This document shows, piece by piece, positions 1 through 8,354 of a DNA stretch of 64,000 nucleotides (position 1 is its first letter; every line of letters starts with the position of its first letter). The stretch is from positions 1 to 64,000 of the forward strand of contig NZ_SSXE01000023.1 in the NCBI RefSeq assembly GCF_021699195.1. The letters are read 5' to 3'. A model generated the notes under the pieces. The model was not told the DNA's origin and searched no databases. It worked only from the letters and a program-made list of their open reading frames with translations. A program made the position numbers and the translations under genes. This DNA comes from Nonomuraea sp. MG754425 (lineage in GTDB: Bacteria > Actinomycetota > Actinomycetes > Streptosporangiales > Streptosporangiaceae).

Positions 1-1
1 C

Positions 2-193
2 ACCCCGACCCTTCGCCCCGCACCCGACCCGCGCCGAGACCCGGACCCCGACCCGCGCCGACGTCCAGACCCCGACTCGCGCCGAGACCCGGACCTCGGC
101 CAGTGCCAAGATCCCGGTCCCGACCTCGACCCGCGCCGGGACCCAGACCCAGACCAGCGCCGAGACCGAGACCCCGGCCCCGGCTTCTCATGA
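2..193 (+). CDS. Possible C-terminal end of a repeat-rich protein (partial at left edge)
   Basis: The frame beginning at base 2 stays open from the window edge to a TGA at 191-193. It reads Asp-Pro-Arg-Arg and Asp-Pro-Asp-Pro units produced by 24 bp (8-codon) DNA repeats. It could be the hydrophilic tail of a gene entering from the left that converges on the epimerase gene, overlapping it by six bases. No domain is visible and the start lies outside the window. The alternative is a non-coding tandem repeat that happens to be open, which is common at such high GC. Confidence 0.25.
   Translation, partial: TPTLRPAPDPRRDPDPDPRRRPDPDSRRDPDLGQCQDPGPDLDPRRDPDPDQRRDRDPGPGFS
26..175. repeat. Degenerate 24 bp tandem repeat, six units
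   Basis: Units of 24 bp based on GACCCGCGCCGAGACC plus eight further bases start at 26, 50, 74, 98, 128 and 152. A 6 bp insertion (GACCTC) lies before the fifth unit. The first three and last two units are most alike and the fourth is strongly diverged. The period is a multiple of three, which fits a coding repeat. Confidence 0.8.
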
Positions 194-1168
194 CGCCAGC
201 AGTCGCGCCTCCACCTCCGGGTCGAGGCCCTTGAGCGGCCGGTCGCTGCGCAACGGCGCCTGCCCGCCGAGCCCGCGCAGCCAGGCCCACGTGTCGGCCA
301 CCGTCTCGGCCACCGGCCGCGGACGCAGCCCCGCCGCCAGCACCTTGCGCACGTCGCCCCCGTGCAGGAAGTCGTAGTCGGCGCCCACCAGCCAGAACGG
401 CAGCCCGATCCACGGTTGCACGCCCTCCGCCAGCAGCCGCTCCTCCTCGATCCAGCGCAGCTCGGCATTCGAGCCGGTCACCTTCACGCACGTCTCCAGC
501 AGCTCCCGCATCGTGGTGAAGCCGGGCGGGCTCACCACGTCGAAGGCCCCGCCGAGGCCCGCGGCCCCCGCCTTCAGGCACCACACGGCCAGGTCGCGGG
601 CGTCGATGTACTGCAGGCCGCGCTCGCCGGGCGCGGGCGCGACCACCGGCCCGCCGCGCGCGATCCGGGTCAGCCACCACGGCAGCCGTCCGACGTTCTC
701 GTGCGGCCCGATGATCAGCCCCGCCCTGGCCAGCAGCGCCCGGTCACCGAACCCGGCCACGGCCCCCAGCTCGGCCCCCGCCTTGTTACGCGCGTAGTCG
801 CCGTCGCCGTCGTCGGCCGTGGCGGCCACCACCGGCGCGCTCTCGTCGGCCCCGAACGGCACCGGCTCGGCGTAGACGGAGCGGCTGGAGACGTAGACGT
901 AGGAGCCGGCCCGCCCGGCCAGCAGCGCGGCGGAGTCCCGGACCGCCGAGGGCGCCCACGACCAGGTGTCGATCACGACGTCCCACTCGCCGCGGTCCAG
1001 CGCGGCCAGCCCGCCGGGCGCCGTGCGGTCGCCGCGTAACGCCGTCGCCCCCGCGGGCGGCGGCTGGCCGCCCCGGTTGAACGTCGTCACCTCCCACCCC
1101 GTCGCCAGCGCCTCCTCGACGACCACCCTGCCCACGAACCCCGTGCCACCCAACACCAGAAGCCTCAT
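188..1168 (-). CDS. NAD-dependent epimerase/dehydratase-like (atypical SDR) protein
   Basis: This 326-residue protein begins with a Rossmann nucleotide-binding motif GGTGFVG (residues 7-13), typical of atypical/extended short-chain dehydrogenases of the NAD-dependent epimerase family. A YxxxK-like catalytic pair fits Y125-ARNK. The RPxPxxE-type C-terminal segment resembles isoflavone-reductase/NmrA-like oxidoreductases that are widespread in actinomycetes. The likely role is NAD(P)-dependent redox or epimerisation of a small, possibly sugar-derived, cytosolic substrate; the substrate cannot be inferred. The ATG is preceded by GGGTGAGG. The gene diverges from the sensor kinase across a 154 bp intergenic region. 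Confidence 0.8.
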   Translation of the reverse strand: MRLLVLGGTGFVGRVVVEEALATGWEVTTFNRGGQPPPAGATALRGDRTAPGGLAALDRGEWDVVIDTWSWAPSAVRDSAALLAGRAGSYVYVSSRSVYAEPVPFGADESAPVVAATADDGDGDYARNKAGAELGAVAGFGDRALLARAGLIIGPHENVGRLPWWLTRIARGGPVVAPAPGERGLQYIDARDLAVWCLKAGAAGLGGAFDVVSPPGFTTMRELLETCVKVTGSNAELRWIEEERLLAEGVQPWIGLPFWLVGADYDFLHGGDVRKVLAAGLRPRPVAETVADTWAWLRGLGGQAPLRSDRPLKGLDPEVEARLLAS

Positions 1169-1322
1169 GGCCTCACCCTGCCCGCCGGGCCGCCCGCGTG
1201 GAAGGCATGAACGCCGTCAGCGGAATCGCCGGCAGCGAAACATGTACGGAGAGTGTCCACCAGAACATGTTGTGACCGTCAGCGCCGGGTAAATGTCACA
1301 GACAGTGACCTAGGAAGGTGGG

Positions 1323-2693
1323 ATGGGATTGTCAGGGCGGCTCTTCCCGCGCTCGATCCGGGCGCGGATGACCATGGCGGCGACCCTGGTGGCCGCCATG
1401 GTGTTCGTGGGCGCGTCGATTCTGACCCTCGCCACCGTGCCCGAGAACCTGCGCGGGGTCGTCTACACCAGGGTGGAGCTGGCCGTGCGGCGCGTGGCGG
1501 GCGAGGCGCGCATGGGCACCCTGCCGGCCGTGCTCCAGACCCCCTCACGCGTCCTGCTCCTGCGCGTGGTCTCGGAGACCGGCGAGGTCCGGGCGAGCAG
1601 CCCGTCCTTTCCCGAGGACCCCCGGATCACGGCGTTCCGGCCGAAACAACTGGACACCCCCGAGACCACCGAACTGCGGCTCTCCCGCCACCCCGACGAG
1701 CCCAGGACCAACTACCTGCTGATGGCCCTCACGGTGCGCACGCCGCAGGGCCCCATGACCGTGTACGGCGCCTCCTCCCTCGCCGACGTGGAGCGGGCCC
1801 TCATGTGGATCCACATCATGGTGTTCATCGGCACCCCCCTCATCCTGGTGATCGTCGCGCTCCTCACCTGGGCCGCGGTCAGCTACGCCCTGCGTCCCGT
1901 CGAGCGGGTGCGCGCCGAGCTGGCCGAGATCACGGGCCAGGACCTCAGCCGGCGCGTCCCCGTGCCGGACACCGGCGACGAGATCGCCGACCTGGCCGCC
2001 ACCACCAACGACACCCTCGACCGCCTGGAACGTTCGGCCGAGACCCAGCGCCGCTTCGTCGCCGACGCCTCGCACGAGCTGCGCAGCCCCATCTCGGCCC
2101 TGCGCGCCCAGCTCGAGGTGGCCAACAGCTACCCCGACGAGACCGACTGGCCGGTCACCGGCGCACGGGCGCTGGCCGCCGCCGACCGCCTCACCGGCAT
2201 CATCGACGAGCTCCTCATGCTGGCCAAGCTCGACGCGGGCGCCCTCACGCAGCGCCGCGTGGTGGACATGCGCCGCCTCGCCGAGGACCAGCTCCGCCGC
2301 CGTGAGGGCAGCCGGGTGCCGATCTTCCTGGACGCCCCCCGCGCGGCACCGGTCCACGGCTCGCCCGTGCAGCTCGACCGCCTCCTGACGAACCTGCTCG
2401 ACAACGCCACCCGGCACGCCGCGTCCAGGATCGATGTGGAGGTGCTGGTACGGGACGGCCGGGTGGTCGTGACGGTCACCGACGACGGCGACGGGATCGC
2501 GCCGAAGGACAGGGAGCGGGTGTTCGAGCGGTTCACCCGGCTGGAGAGCGCCAGGGCCAAGGAGAAGGGCGGCAGCGGCCTCGGGCTGCCGCTGTCCAGG
2601 GAGATCGCCGTGGCGCACGGCGGCGCGCTCGTCGTCGTGGACCACGAGCCCGGAGCCCGGTTCGAGGCCGTGTTCCCGCTGCACCGGCCCTAG
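1323..2693 (+). CDS. Sensor histidine kinase (HAMP-HisKA-HATPase), orphan
   Basis: A 456-residue membrane kinase. An N-terminal membrane segment (about residues 17-42) is followed by an extracytoplasmic sensor region (about 43-155), a second membrane segment (about 158-182), a HAMP linker, a HisKA dimerisation helix with the phosphoacceptor motif ASHELRSPI (about 245-253), and an ATPase domain with N box (NLLDNATRH), G1 box (DDGDGI) and G2 box (GGSGLGLPLS). It should autophosphorylate on the histidine and pass the phosphate to a response regulator. No response regulator lies next to it; the upstream neighbour is a divergent epimerase and the downstream one a MazG-like gene. The ATG has a GGAAGG ribosome-binding site. 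The signal sensed is unknown. Confidence 0.93.
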   Translation: MGLSGRLFPRSIRARMTMAATLVAAMVFVGASILTLATVPENLRGVVYTRVELAVRRVAGEARMGTLPAVLQTPSRVLLLRVVSETGEVRASSPSFPEDPRITAFRPKQLDTPETTELRLSRHPDEPRTNYLLMALTVRTPQGPMTVYGASSLADVERALMWIHIMVFIGTPLILVIVALLTWAAVSYALRPVERVRAELAEITGQDLSRRVPVPDTGDEIADLAATTNDTLDRLERSAETQRRFVADASHELRSPISALRAQLEVANSYPDETDWPVTGARALAAADRLTGIIDELLMLAKLDAGALTQRRVVDMRRLAEDQLRRREGSRVPIFLDAPRAAPVHGSPVQLDRLLTNLLDNATRHAASRIDVEVLVRDGRVVVTVTDDGDGIAPKDRERVFERFTRLESARAKEKGGSGLGLPLSREIAVAHGGALVVVDHEPGARFEAVFPLHRP

Positions 2694-2696
2694 ACT
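2691..2696 (+). promoter_or_regulatory. -10 box for a leaderless MazG-like transcript
   Basis: TAGACT begins on the TAG stop codon of the sensor kinase and ends 7 nt before the ATG of the next gene, where no Shine-Dalgarno sequence is present. This is the geometry of a leaderless actinobacterial promoter, so the MazG-like gene may be transcribed independently of the kinase. Confidence 0.45.
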
Positions 2697-2703
2697 CGGC
2701 GGC

Positions 2704-3006
2704 ATGGACCTGCGCGAGCTGTCCGAGGAGATCGAGTCCATCTCGCGCCGCTACGCCGACCACATCGGCGTGCGGCGCGACGACACCTGGTTCGTGCTCA
2801 AGCTCCAGGAGGAGGTCGGCGAGCTGACACAGGCGTTCCTCATGCTCACCGGCAGAGCCAGGAAGAAGGGCCGCACGGAGGAGGAGCTCGCGACGGCCCT
2901 GCGCGAGGAACTGGCCGACGTGCTGTGTCACGTGCTGCTCATGGCTCGCCAGCACGGGGTGGACCTGGAGGAGGAGGTCGCGCGCAAGTGGCTGAGCCGG
3001 AAATGA
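2704..3006 (+). CDS. MazG-like nucleotide pyrophosphohydrolase
   Basis: A 100-residue all-alpha protein of the MazG/phosphoribosyl-ATP pyrophosphohydrolase superfamily. It has the metal-binding signature EEVGELTQA (about residues 37-45) and a second acidic motif EELADVLCH (about 67-76), which together coordinate Mg2+ in this fold. The expected activity is hydrolysis of (d)NTPs to NMP and pyrophosphate, as in house-cleaning enzymes. The length fits single-domain members. It lies 10 bp after the sensor kinase. The start lacks a ribosome-binding site but has a -10 box at leaderless spacing. The substrate is not predictable. Confidence 0.85.
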   Translation: MDLRELSEEIESISRRYADHIGVRRDDTWFVLKLQEEVGELTQAFLMLTGRARKKGRTEEELATALREELADVLCHVLLMARQHGVDLEEEVARKWLSRK

Positions 3007-3007
3007 G

Positions 3008-3035
3008 CGGGCCCGCCTCCGGGGAGGCGGGCCCG
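3008..3035. terminator. Strong hairpin between convergent genes
   Basis: A 13 bp perfect GC-rich stem (CGGGCCCGCCTCC and its complement) lies between the stop of the MazG-like gene and the stop of the 5'-nucleotidase. It can serve as a bidirectional terminator. There is no U-tract, as is usual in actinomycetes. Confidence 0.75.
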
Positions 3036-3054
3036 GCTGCCGTCGGGAGAGCGG

Positions 3055-4842
3055 TCAGCTCACGACGGTGATGCGGTTCGTGGCCGGGGGCGCGATGGGG
3101 TTGTCCCGGCCGAGGTGCTCGACGAACGCGTCGACGTCCAGCGGCCCGCTCCACAGGTCCGTGCCGTCCCTGAAGGCGAGGAACGCGTCACCGCCGCCCA
3201 CCAGGAAGTTGTTGGCCGCGACCCGGATCGTCTGCGTGTCCGTGACCGGCACGCCGTCGATCTTCATCTCCGACACCTTGGAGCCCCAGGCGGCGCCCTG
3301 GCTGTAGGTGTAGGTGAAGTTCGCCGACGGCTGCAGGATCTTGGTGAACGCCTGGTTGTTCGGCCCGCCGGTGAACTGCTGCTCCAGCACCGTCTTGAGC
3401 TGCGCGCCGGTCAGCGTGACGACCTGCATCAGGTTGTTGAACGGCTGCACGGTGAACGCCTCGCCGTACGTCACGACGCCGTCGCCCTCCTGCGCGGGTG
3501 AGGAGGCGTACGAGAGCGGCGCCCGCACGCCGCCGGGGTTCATCAGCGCGATCTGCGCGTTGCCGCCGGTCCTGGTGGCGGCCAGTTGCGCGTCGGCGAT
3601 GAGGTCGCCGAGCGGGGTCTCGCCGGAGGGCGCGGCGGTGTTGCCGATGTCGGCGCTGATCGTCCCGACCGTCTTGTTCGCGACGGGAGCGACGCGGTCC
3701 TTCCACGTCTGGACGAACGCCGAGATCTCAGGGTCGGCGGCGACCGTCCGGGTCACGACGTGGTTGTCCGCGACGACCGAGGCGCGGTCGATGTCCCGCG
3801 TCTTGACGTTCACGCTCATGTCGATCTGCGTGATGACCCGGCCGAACGAGCCGCCCTGCGAGTACAGGCGCGTGTTGCCCGCCGGGTCCCTGACCTGGCA
3901 CAGGTACGCCTGGTGCGAGTGGCCGCTCAGGATCAGGTCGATCTCGGCGTCCACCTGGGTGGCGATGCGGTTGCCGGCCCCGGGGGTGGCGGCGCAGGCG
4001 TCGGGCGACTGTCCCGCGGTCACCTGGTCGCCCTCGTGCACGAGCACGACCTGCGCCTTCACGCCCACCAGCTTGAGCAGCTTGGAGGCCACGTTCGCGG
4101 CCTTGACCTCGTCCACGAACTTGAGGTCCTTGATGCCCTCGCTCGTGACGATGCTCGGCGTGGTCTGCGTGACGAGCCCGATGAAGCCGATCGGCACGCC
4201 GTTCATCCACTTGATGCTGACCGGCGGCAGCGCGGGCACGCCCCAGTCGGCCAGGACCTTCTTGACCTGGGGAGAGTTCGAGCCGCCGAGCGCCGCCAGC
4301 GCGTCGGTCCGCTCGCGGGGGTTCTTGAACAGGACGTTCGCGCCCACGTAGTCGAACGCGGCGCCCTGCCACTTGCCGGCGGGCGAGCAGCCGTCCACCG
4401 GGTGGCAGCCGCCGTCCATGATGCGCCGCAGCTCGGTGTACCCCTCGTCGAACTCGTGGTTGCCGACGGCGGCCACCTTGAGTCCCAGCTTGTCCATGAA
4501 CTCGATCGACGGCTCGTCGTGGTAGGCGGCCGAGATGAGCGGGGTGGCGCCGATGAGGTCGCCCTGGGCGACGGCGATGGTGTTCCTGTCGGTCAGGGCC
4601 TTCATGTGCGTGGCCACGTAGGCCGCGCCGCCGGCGTCGACCGTGTTGCCGTTCTCGTCCACCATGCGGCCGGAGGAGCCGGTGGGGGGTTCGAGGTTGC
4701 CGTGGAAGTCATTGAGGGCGAGCAGGCGCACGGGGACCGTGCGGGGGGCCTTGCTCGCGTCCGCCGGGAGGGTGGCGAGCAGGACCGCACCCGAGGCGAC
4801 GGCTCCGGCCAGCGCCAGCCGGAGGAAGGAACGAGACGTCAT
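3055..4842 (-). CDS. Secreted bifunctional metallophosphatase/5'-nucleotidase
   Basis: 595 residues of the UshA/5'-nucleotidase family. A signal peptide (MTSRSFLRLALAG..., cleavage near residues 28-30) is followed by a calcineurin-like metallophosphatase domain with LALNDFHGN, AVGNHEFDEG and SGHSHQAYL metal and active-site motifs. The C-terminal 5'-nucleotidase domain recognises the nucleotide (NPGGVRAPL, YGEAFTVQPFNN). It should release nucleosides and phosphate from extracellular nucleotides, which fits the nearby phosphate transporter. There is no LPXTG anchor, so it is probably free. The start at 4842 is preferred over an upstream ATG at 4911 because it gives a normal signal peptide and sits 8 nt after a -10 box. 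Confidence 0.93.
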   Translation of the reverse strand: MTSRSFLRLALAGAVASGAVLLATLPADASKAPRTVPVRLLALNDFHGNLEPPTGSSGRMVDENGNTVDAGGAAYVATHMKALTDRNTIAVAQGDLIGATPLISAAYHDEPSIEFMDKLGLKVAAVGNHEFDEGYTELRRIMDGGCHPVDGCSPAGKWQGAAFDYVGANVLFKNPRERTDALAALGGSNSPQVKKVLADWGVPALPPVSIKWMNGVPIGFIGLVTQTTPSIVTSEGIKDLKFVDEVKAANVASKLLKLVGVKAQVVLVHEGDQVTAGQSPDACAATPGAGNRIATQVDAEIDLILSGHSHQAYLCQVRDPAGNTRLYSQGGSFGRVITQIDMSVNVKTRDIDRASVVADNHVVTRTVAADPEISAFVQTWKDRVAPVANKTVGTISADIGNTAAPSGETPLGDLIADAQLAATRTGGNAQIALMNPGGVRAPLSYASSPAQEGDGVVTYGEAFTVQPFNNLMQVVTLTGAQLKTVLEQQFTGGPNNQAFTKILQPSANFTYTYSQGAAWGSKVSEMKIDGVPVTDTQTIRVAANNFLVGGGDAFLAFRDGTDLWSGPLDVDAFVEHLGRDNPIAPPATNRITVVS

Positions 4843-4950
4843 GGCCACAGACGTTACGGCGGCAACCTGTGCAGCCAATGTCGCAAAGGTAACGATTCGC
4901 CAGGCCGTCACATGGCGTTATTTGCCAGTCCTACGCCTAGAGTTCGTTCT
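4843..4950. promoter_or_regulatory. Divergent promoter region, 5'-nucleotidase and mshD, both apparently leaderless
   Basis: On the minus strand TTGGCT and TAACGT (4856-4851) are 16 nt apart, and the -10 box ends 8 nt before the 5'-nucleotidase ATG. On the plus strand TAGAGT (4938-4943) ends 7 nt before the mshD GTG. Neither start has a Shine-Dalgarno sequence. Both transcripts probably begin at or next to the start codon. Confidence 0.5.
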
Positions 4951-5859
4951 GTGAGCGTGCGAGTGGAGAACCGGGACCTGCTGGAAGACCAGGAAATCGC
5001 CGGGGTGATCGCCCTGGTGGAAGCGGCGACGGAGACCGACGGCGTCCGCCCGCTGAACGAGCACGTGATGCTGCACCTGCGCTACGGCGGCGATCCGCGG
5101 GCCCGCTCCCTGCTGCTGTGGACGGGCGACACGCTGGCGGGCTACGCGCACGTCGACCCCACGGACGAGGTCGAGGGACCGAGCGTGGAACTGGTCATCC
5201 ACCCGTCCCACCGGCGTCAGGGGCACGGGGCGCGGCTGCTGCGCGCCGTCATGGAGCTGACCGACGGCCGGCCGCGCCTGTGGGCCCACGGCGACCACGC
5301 GGGCGCCGGGGCGCTGGCCGCCGCGTTCGGCTTCGACCGGGTGCGGTCCCTGTGGCAGATGCGCCGCTCGCTGTTCGCCCCGCTGACGTCGTACACACTG
5401 CCGCCGGACGTGAGCCTGCGCACGTTCGTGCCCGGACAGGACGAGGAGGCGTGGCTCAAGGTGAACGCCGCGGCCTTCGCCCACCACCCCGAACAGGGCG
5501 CGTGGACGACGGACGACCTGCTGCGGCGCGAGCAGGAGCCCTGGTTCGACCCCGAGGGATTCTTCCTGGCCTTCCGCGGCGACCGGCTGGCCGGCTTCCA
5601 CTGGACGAAGATCCACGGCTCCTCCGACCACGGCCACGAGCCGCTGGGCGAGGTGTACGTGGTCGGCGTGGACCCCGCGCAGCAGGGCTCCGGCCTGGGC
5701 AGGTCCCTCACCCTGGCCGGCCTGTGTCATCTGCGCTCGCGTGGTCTCGCCCAGGCGATGTTGTACGTGGACGAGACCAACACGGCGGCGATCCGGCTGT
5801 ACGAGTCCCTCGGCTTCAACCGGTGGGACGTGGACGTGATGTACGCGCCCCAGCCTTAG
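4951..5859 (+). CDS. mshD: Mycothiol synthase MshD (double GNAT acetyltransferase)
   Basis: 302 residues with two GNAT domains in tandem. The N-terminal one is degenerate (HPSHRRQGHGARLL, about 85-98) and the C-terminal one carries the acetyl-CoA loop (DPAQQGSGLGRSL) and a YVDETNTAAIRLYESLGF motif typical of MshD. It transfers acetyl from acetyl-CoA to Cys-GlcN-Ins, the last step of mycothiol biosynthesis in the cytosol, and so marks the host as an actinobacterium. The GTG at 4951 is chosen because it matches the family N terminus and follows a -10 box at leaderless spacing; the frame is open far upstream with no support for an earlier start. No other mycothiol gene is nearby. Confidence 0.95.
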   Translation: MSVRVENRDLLEDQEIAGVIALVEAATETDGVRPLNEHVMLHLRYGGDPRARSLLLWTGDTLAGYAHVDPTDEVEGPSVELVIHPSHRRQGHGARLLRAVMELTDGRPRLWAHGDHAGAGALAAAFGFDRVRSLWQMRRSLFAPLTSYTLPPDVSLRTFVPGQDEEAWLKVNAAAFAHHPEQGAWTTDDLLRREQEPWFDPEGFFLAFRGDRLAGFHWTKIHGSSDHGHEPLGEVYVVGVDPAQQGSGLGRSLTLAGLCHLRSRGLAQAMLYVDETNTAAIRLYESLGFNRWDVDVMYAPQP

Positions 5860-5880
5860 GGGCCTGCGGGGCGGGCCCCC
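5859..5880. terminator. Short hairpin between mshD and pit
   Basis: GGGGCC and GGCCCC form a 6 bp stem around a 9 nt loop in the 20 bp between two convergent stop codons. It is short, so it may only be a weak terminator. Confidence 0.4.
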
Positions 5881-6887
5881 TAGCCTTCCACCAGGGCGTG
5901 CAGGACGAAGTAGGACACGGCCGCCACGATGGCGGCGGCCGGGATGGTCAGGATCCATCCGGTCACGATGTTCCCCGCGACCCCCCACCGCACGGCGCTG
6001 AGCCGCTTGGTGGCGCCCACGCCCATGATCGCCGAGGTGATCGTGTGCGTGGTGGAGATGGGCGCCCCGAACCCGATGGCGGCCCCGTACAGGACGGTCG
6101 CCGCCGCAGACTCCGCGGCGAACCCCTGGGGCGGGTCCAGCGCGATGATGCGCCGCCCCAGCGTGCGCATGATGCGCCAGCCGCCCGCGTACGTGCCGAG
6201 GGAGATCGCGCCCGCGGCGGCCAGGATGACCCACTGCGGGATGGGTTCCCCCTTCTGGGCGAACCCGCCGACGGTGAGCGCCAGGAAGATCACGCCCATC
6301 GTCTTCTGCGCGTCCTGCAGCCCGTGCCCGAGCGCCATGGCGGCGGCCGAGACGGTCTGCGCGTAGCGGAAGCCGCGGTTGGTGCGACCGGGCTGGCTGT
6401 TGCGGAAGATCCAGTAAATCGCGATCATGACCAGTGCCGCGAGGGTGAACCCGATCAGCGGCGACAGCACCATCGGGATGACGACCTTCTCCAGGACACC
6501 GTCCCAGTGCACCAGACTGGACGACGCCAGCGCGGAGCCCACCAGGCCGCCGATGAGCGCGTGACTGGAGGAGGAGGGCAGGCCGAAGTACCAGGTGATC
6601 AGGTTCCAGGTGATGGCGCCGATCAGTCCCGCGGCCACGATGACCAGACCGTGGGAGCCGTCCGGGGCGTCGATGATGCCTGAACCGACCGTCTGCGCCA
6701 CCTGAGTGCCCAGATGGGCGCCGATGAAGTTCATGGCCGCGGCCATGAACAACGCGGCTCTGGGGGTCAGGGCTCTGGTGGAGACGGAGGTCGCGATGGC
6801 GTTCGCCGCGTCGTGGAACCCGTTGGTGTAGTCGAAGACCAGAGCGATGACGACCACGCCGATGACGAGGGCGAGCGTGAGGTCCAC
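5880..6887 (-). CDS. pit: Low-affinity inorganic phosphate transporter (Pit family)
   Basis: A 335-residue integral membrane protein with about ten hydrophobic segments. It carries the PiT signature near the N terminus (FDYTNGFHDAANAIATSVST, about residues 19-38) and the internal repeat of this signature in the C-terminal half (ALGHGLQDAQKTMG). Members carry phosphate, often as a neutral metal-phosphate complex, driven by H+ or Na+. It follows the DUF47 gene by 9 bp in the same direction, the standard bacterial arrangement in which the PhoU-like protein controls Pit. The upstream region contains a candidate PHO box. Confidence 0.95.
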   Translation of the reverse strand: MDLTLALVIGVVVIALVFDYTNGFHDAANAIATSVSTRALTPRAALFMAAAMNFIGAHLGTQVAQTVGSGIIDAPDGSHGLVIVAAGLIGAITWNLITWYFGLPSSSSHALIGGLVGSALASSSLVHWDGVLEKVVIPMVLSPLIGFTLAALVMIAIYWIFRNSQPGRTNRGFRYAQTVSAAAMALGHGLQDAQKTMGVIFLALTVGGFAQKGEPIPQWVILAAAGAISLGTYAGGWRIMRTLGRRIIALDPPQGFAAESAAATVLYGAAIGFGAPISTTHTITSAIMGVGATKRLSAVRWGVAGNIVTGWILTIPAAAIVAAVSYFVLHALVEG

Positions 6888-6896
6888 TGCTGGGGC

Positions 6897-7514
6897 CTAG
6901 CTTTCCTTGACCGCGATCGACTCGACGGTGTTGGCCACGCTCTCGAAGGCGTCGGCCGCCTCTTCGAGGGCGTCGACGACCTCCTTCATCTTCATGACGG
7001 TGAGTGCGTCGTACTCGCCGCTGAACAGCTTGGCCAGCAGTCGCCGGTAGACCTGGTCGCCCTGGTTCTCGAGGCGGTTGACCTCGATCCAGTACTCGTT
7101 GAGGTTCTTCATCGAGCGCAAGCGCGGCATGGCCTCGGCGGTCAGCTCCGCCGCCCGCTCGAGCACCTCCACCTGACGCACGACGTCCTTGGGGAGGTGG
7201 TCGAGCTGGTACAGGACGATGAGGTCGGAGGCGGCCTCCATGGCGTCCATGACGTCATCGAGGTTGGAGGCCAGCCGGTAGATGTCCTCGCGATCGAACG
7301 GGGTGATGAAGCTCTCGTTGAGCCGGTTCATGATCGCATGGGTACGTTCGTCACCAGCGTGCTCGCAAGCGCGCATCTTCTCGGCCAGGGCCTCCCTGTC
7401 CGAGCCGTCGCTGATGATCTCAACCAGTAGACGGGATGCCGTGACCAGGTTGTTCGCCGAGTCGGCGAACAGGTCGTAGTAGCTGTCCTCACGTGGCGTG
7501 AGACGCAGGCGCAC
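6897..7514 (-). CDS. DUF47 (PhoU-like) phosphate transport regulator
   Basis: 205 residues, all-alpha, with the DUF47/PhoU_div N terminus RLRLTPREDSYYDLFADSA. Heptad-like helices carry ExxxD metal-binding motifs (REALAEKMRACEHAGDERTH; NLDDVMDAMEAASD). Family members dimerise, bind metal and modulate the adjacent Pit transporter. The GTG start at 7514 is chosen because GGAG lies 6 nt upstream and it matches the family N terminus; the reading frame itself is open further upstream. It is the first gene of the DUF47-pit operon. Confidence 0.92.
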   Translation of the reverse strand: MRLRLTPREDSYYDLFADSANNLVTASRLLVEIISDGSDREALAEKMRACEHAGDERTHAIMNRLNESFITPFDREDIYRLASNLDDVMDAMEAASDLIVLYQLDHLPKDVVRQVEVLERAAELTAEAMPRLRSMKNLNEYWIEVNRLENQGDQVYRRLLAKLFSGEYDALTVMKMKEVVDALEEAADAFESVANTVESIAVKES

Positions 7515-7742
7515 GTCGTTCTCCAGATGTGCGGGGATGGTCCGTGGAAGAGGGTATGGCTTACCAGGCGAAATGCGAACTTCATCTGCCCTTCGCCTAC
7601 TGGCTACCCGGCGTATGTTGTACGACACCGCAGACCCGCGTAGTTTCAGGGGTTTTTTGCAGCTCGCAGCTATTTCGGGACTGTTCAGAACCCTCATCAG
7701 GGCAGGGCGGAGCGGGGGATGACACCAAGGTGTTCCCCGCAT

Positions 7743-7769
7743 GTTCATCTGTTGTTCATCTACGTTCAG
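7743..7769. promoter_or_regulatory. Candidate PHO box upstream of the DUF47-pit operon
   Basis: Direct repeats GTTCATCTGTT (7743-7753) and GTTCATCTACG (7754-7764) are followed by another GTTCA beginning at 7764. The 11 nt GTTCA-type direct repeats resemble PhoP-binding PHO boxes of streptomycetes. The site lies about 230 bp before the DUF47 start and overlaps the 3' end of dcd, so the leader would be long. Regulation by phosphate starvation is an inference. Confidence 0.4.
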
Positions 7770-8341
7770 ATCTTGGTGCGGTGGAAGTTCCGGTACGACC
7801 TCGACGGGGTCGGACCCCGCTGGCCCTGGTAGCGGGAGCCGTACTTGCTGGACCCGTACGGGTGCTCGGCCGGGGAGGTGAGCTTGAACACACACAACTG
7901 CCCGATCTTCATCCCCGGCCAGAGCTTGATCGGCAACGTCGCCACGTTCGACAACTCCAGCGTCACGTGCCCGCTGAACCCGGGATCGATGAACCCCGCC
8001 GTCGAGTGCGTCAACAACCCCAGCCGGCCCAGCGAACTCTTGCCCTCCAGCCGCGAGGCCAGATCGTCGGGCAACGAGATGACCTCGTACGTGGAGGCGA
8101 GCACGAACTCACCCGGATGCAGGATGAACGGATCGTCCCCCTCGGGCTCCACCATCCGCGTAAGATCCGGCTGCTCGACAGACGGGTCGATGTGCGGATA
8201 CCGGTGGTTCTCGAACACCCGGAAGAACCGGTCGAGCCGGACGTCGATGCTCGACGGCTGGATCATCTCCAGGTCGAACGGGTCGAGGCCCAACCGGCCG
8301 GCTTCGATCTCAGCGAGGATGTCACGGTCAGATAGCAACAC
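7766..8341 (-). CDS. dcd: dCTP deaminase
   Basis: 191 residues, the standard Dcd length, starting [11 protein letters not shown]. Trimeric dUTPase-fold motifs are visible: QPSSIDVRL (about 28-36), the nucleotide-binding [11 protein letters not shown] (about 108-118), [13 protein letters not shown] with the catalytic Glu region, and the C-terminal [13 protein letters not shown] that closes over the active site. It converts dCTP to dUTP (or directly to dUMP in bifunctional members) for thymidylate synthesis. The GTG start at 8341 is preceded 7 nt upstream by TAAGTT and has no ribosome-binding site, indicating a leaderless mRNA. It diverges from tRNA-Gly. Confidence 0.95.
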   Translation of the reverse strand: MLLSDRDILAEIEAGRLGLDPFDLEMIQPSSIDVRLDRFFRVFENHRYPHIDPSVEQPDLTRMVEPEGDDPFILHPGEFVLASTYEVISLPDDLASRLEGKSSLGRLGLLTHSTAGFIDPGFSGHVTLELSNVATLPIKLWPGMKIGQLCVFKLTSPAEHPYGSSKYGSRYQGQRGPTPSRSYRNFHRTKI

Positions 8342-8348
8342 GGTGAGC

Positions 8349-8354
8349 AACTTA
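8349..8354 (-). promoter_or_regulatory. -10 box of a leaderless dcd transcript
   Basis: Reading the minus strand, TAAGTT ends 7 nt before the GTG of dcd and no purine-rich ribosome-binding site intervenes. Confidence 0.4.

Noticed and set aside
3586-4950. The long upstream extension of the mshD frame
   Set aside because: It is antisense to the 5'-nucleotidase gene and has biased composition. MshD similarity begins at the GTG at 4951.
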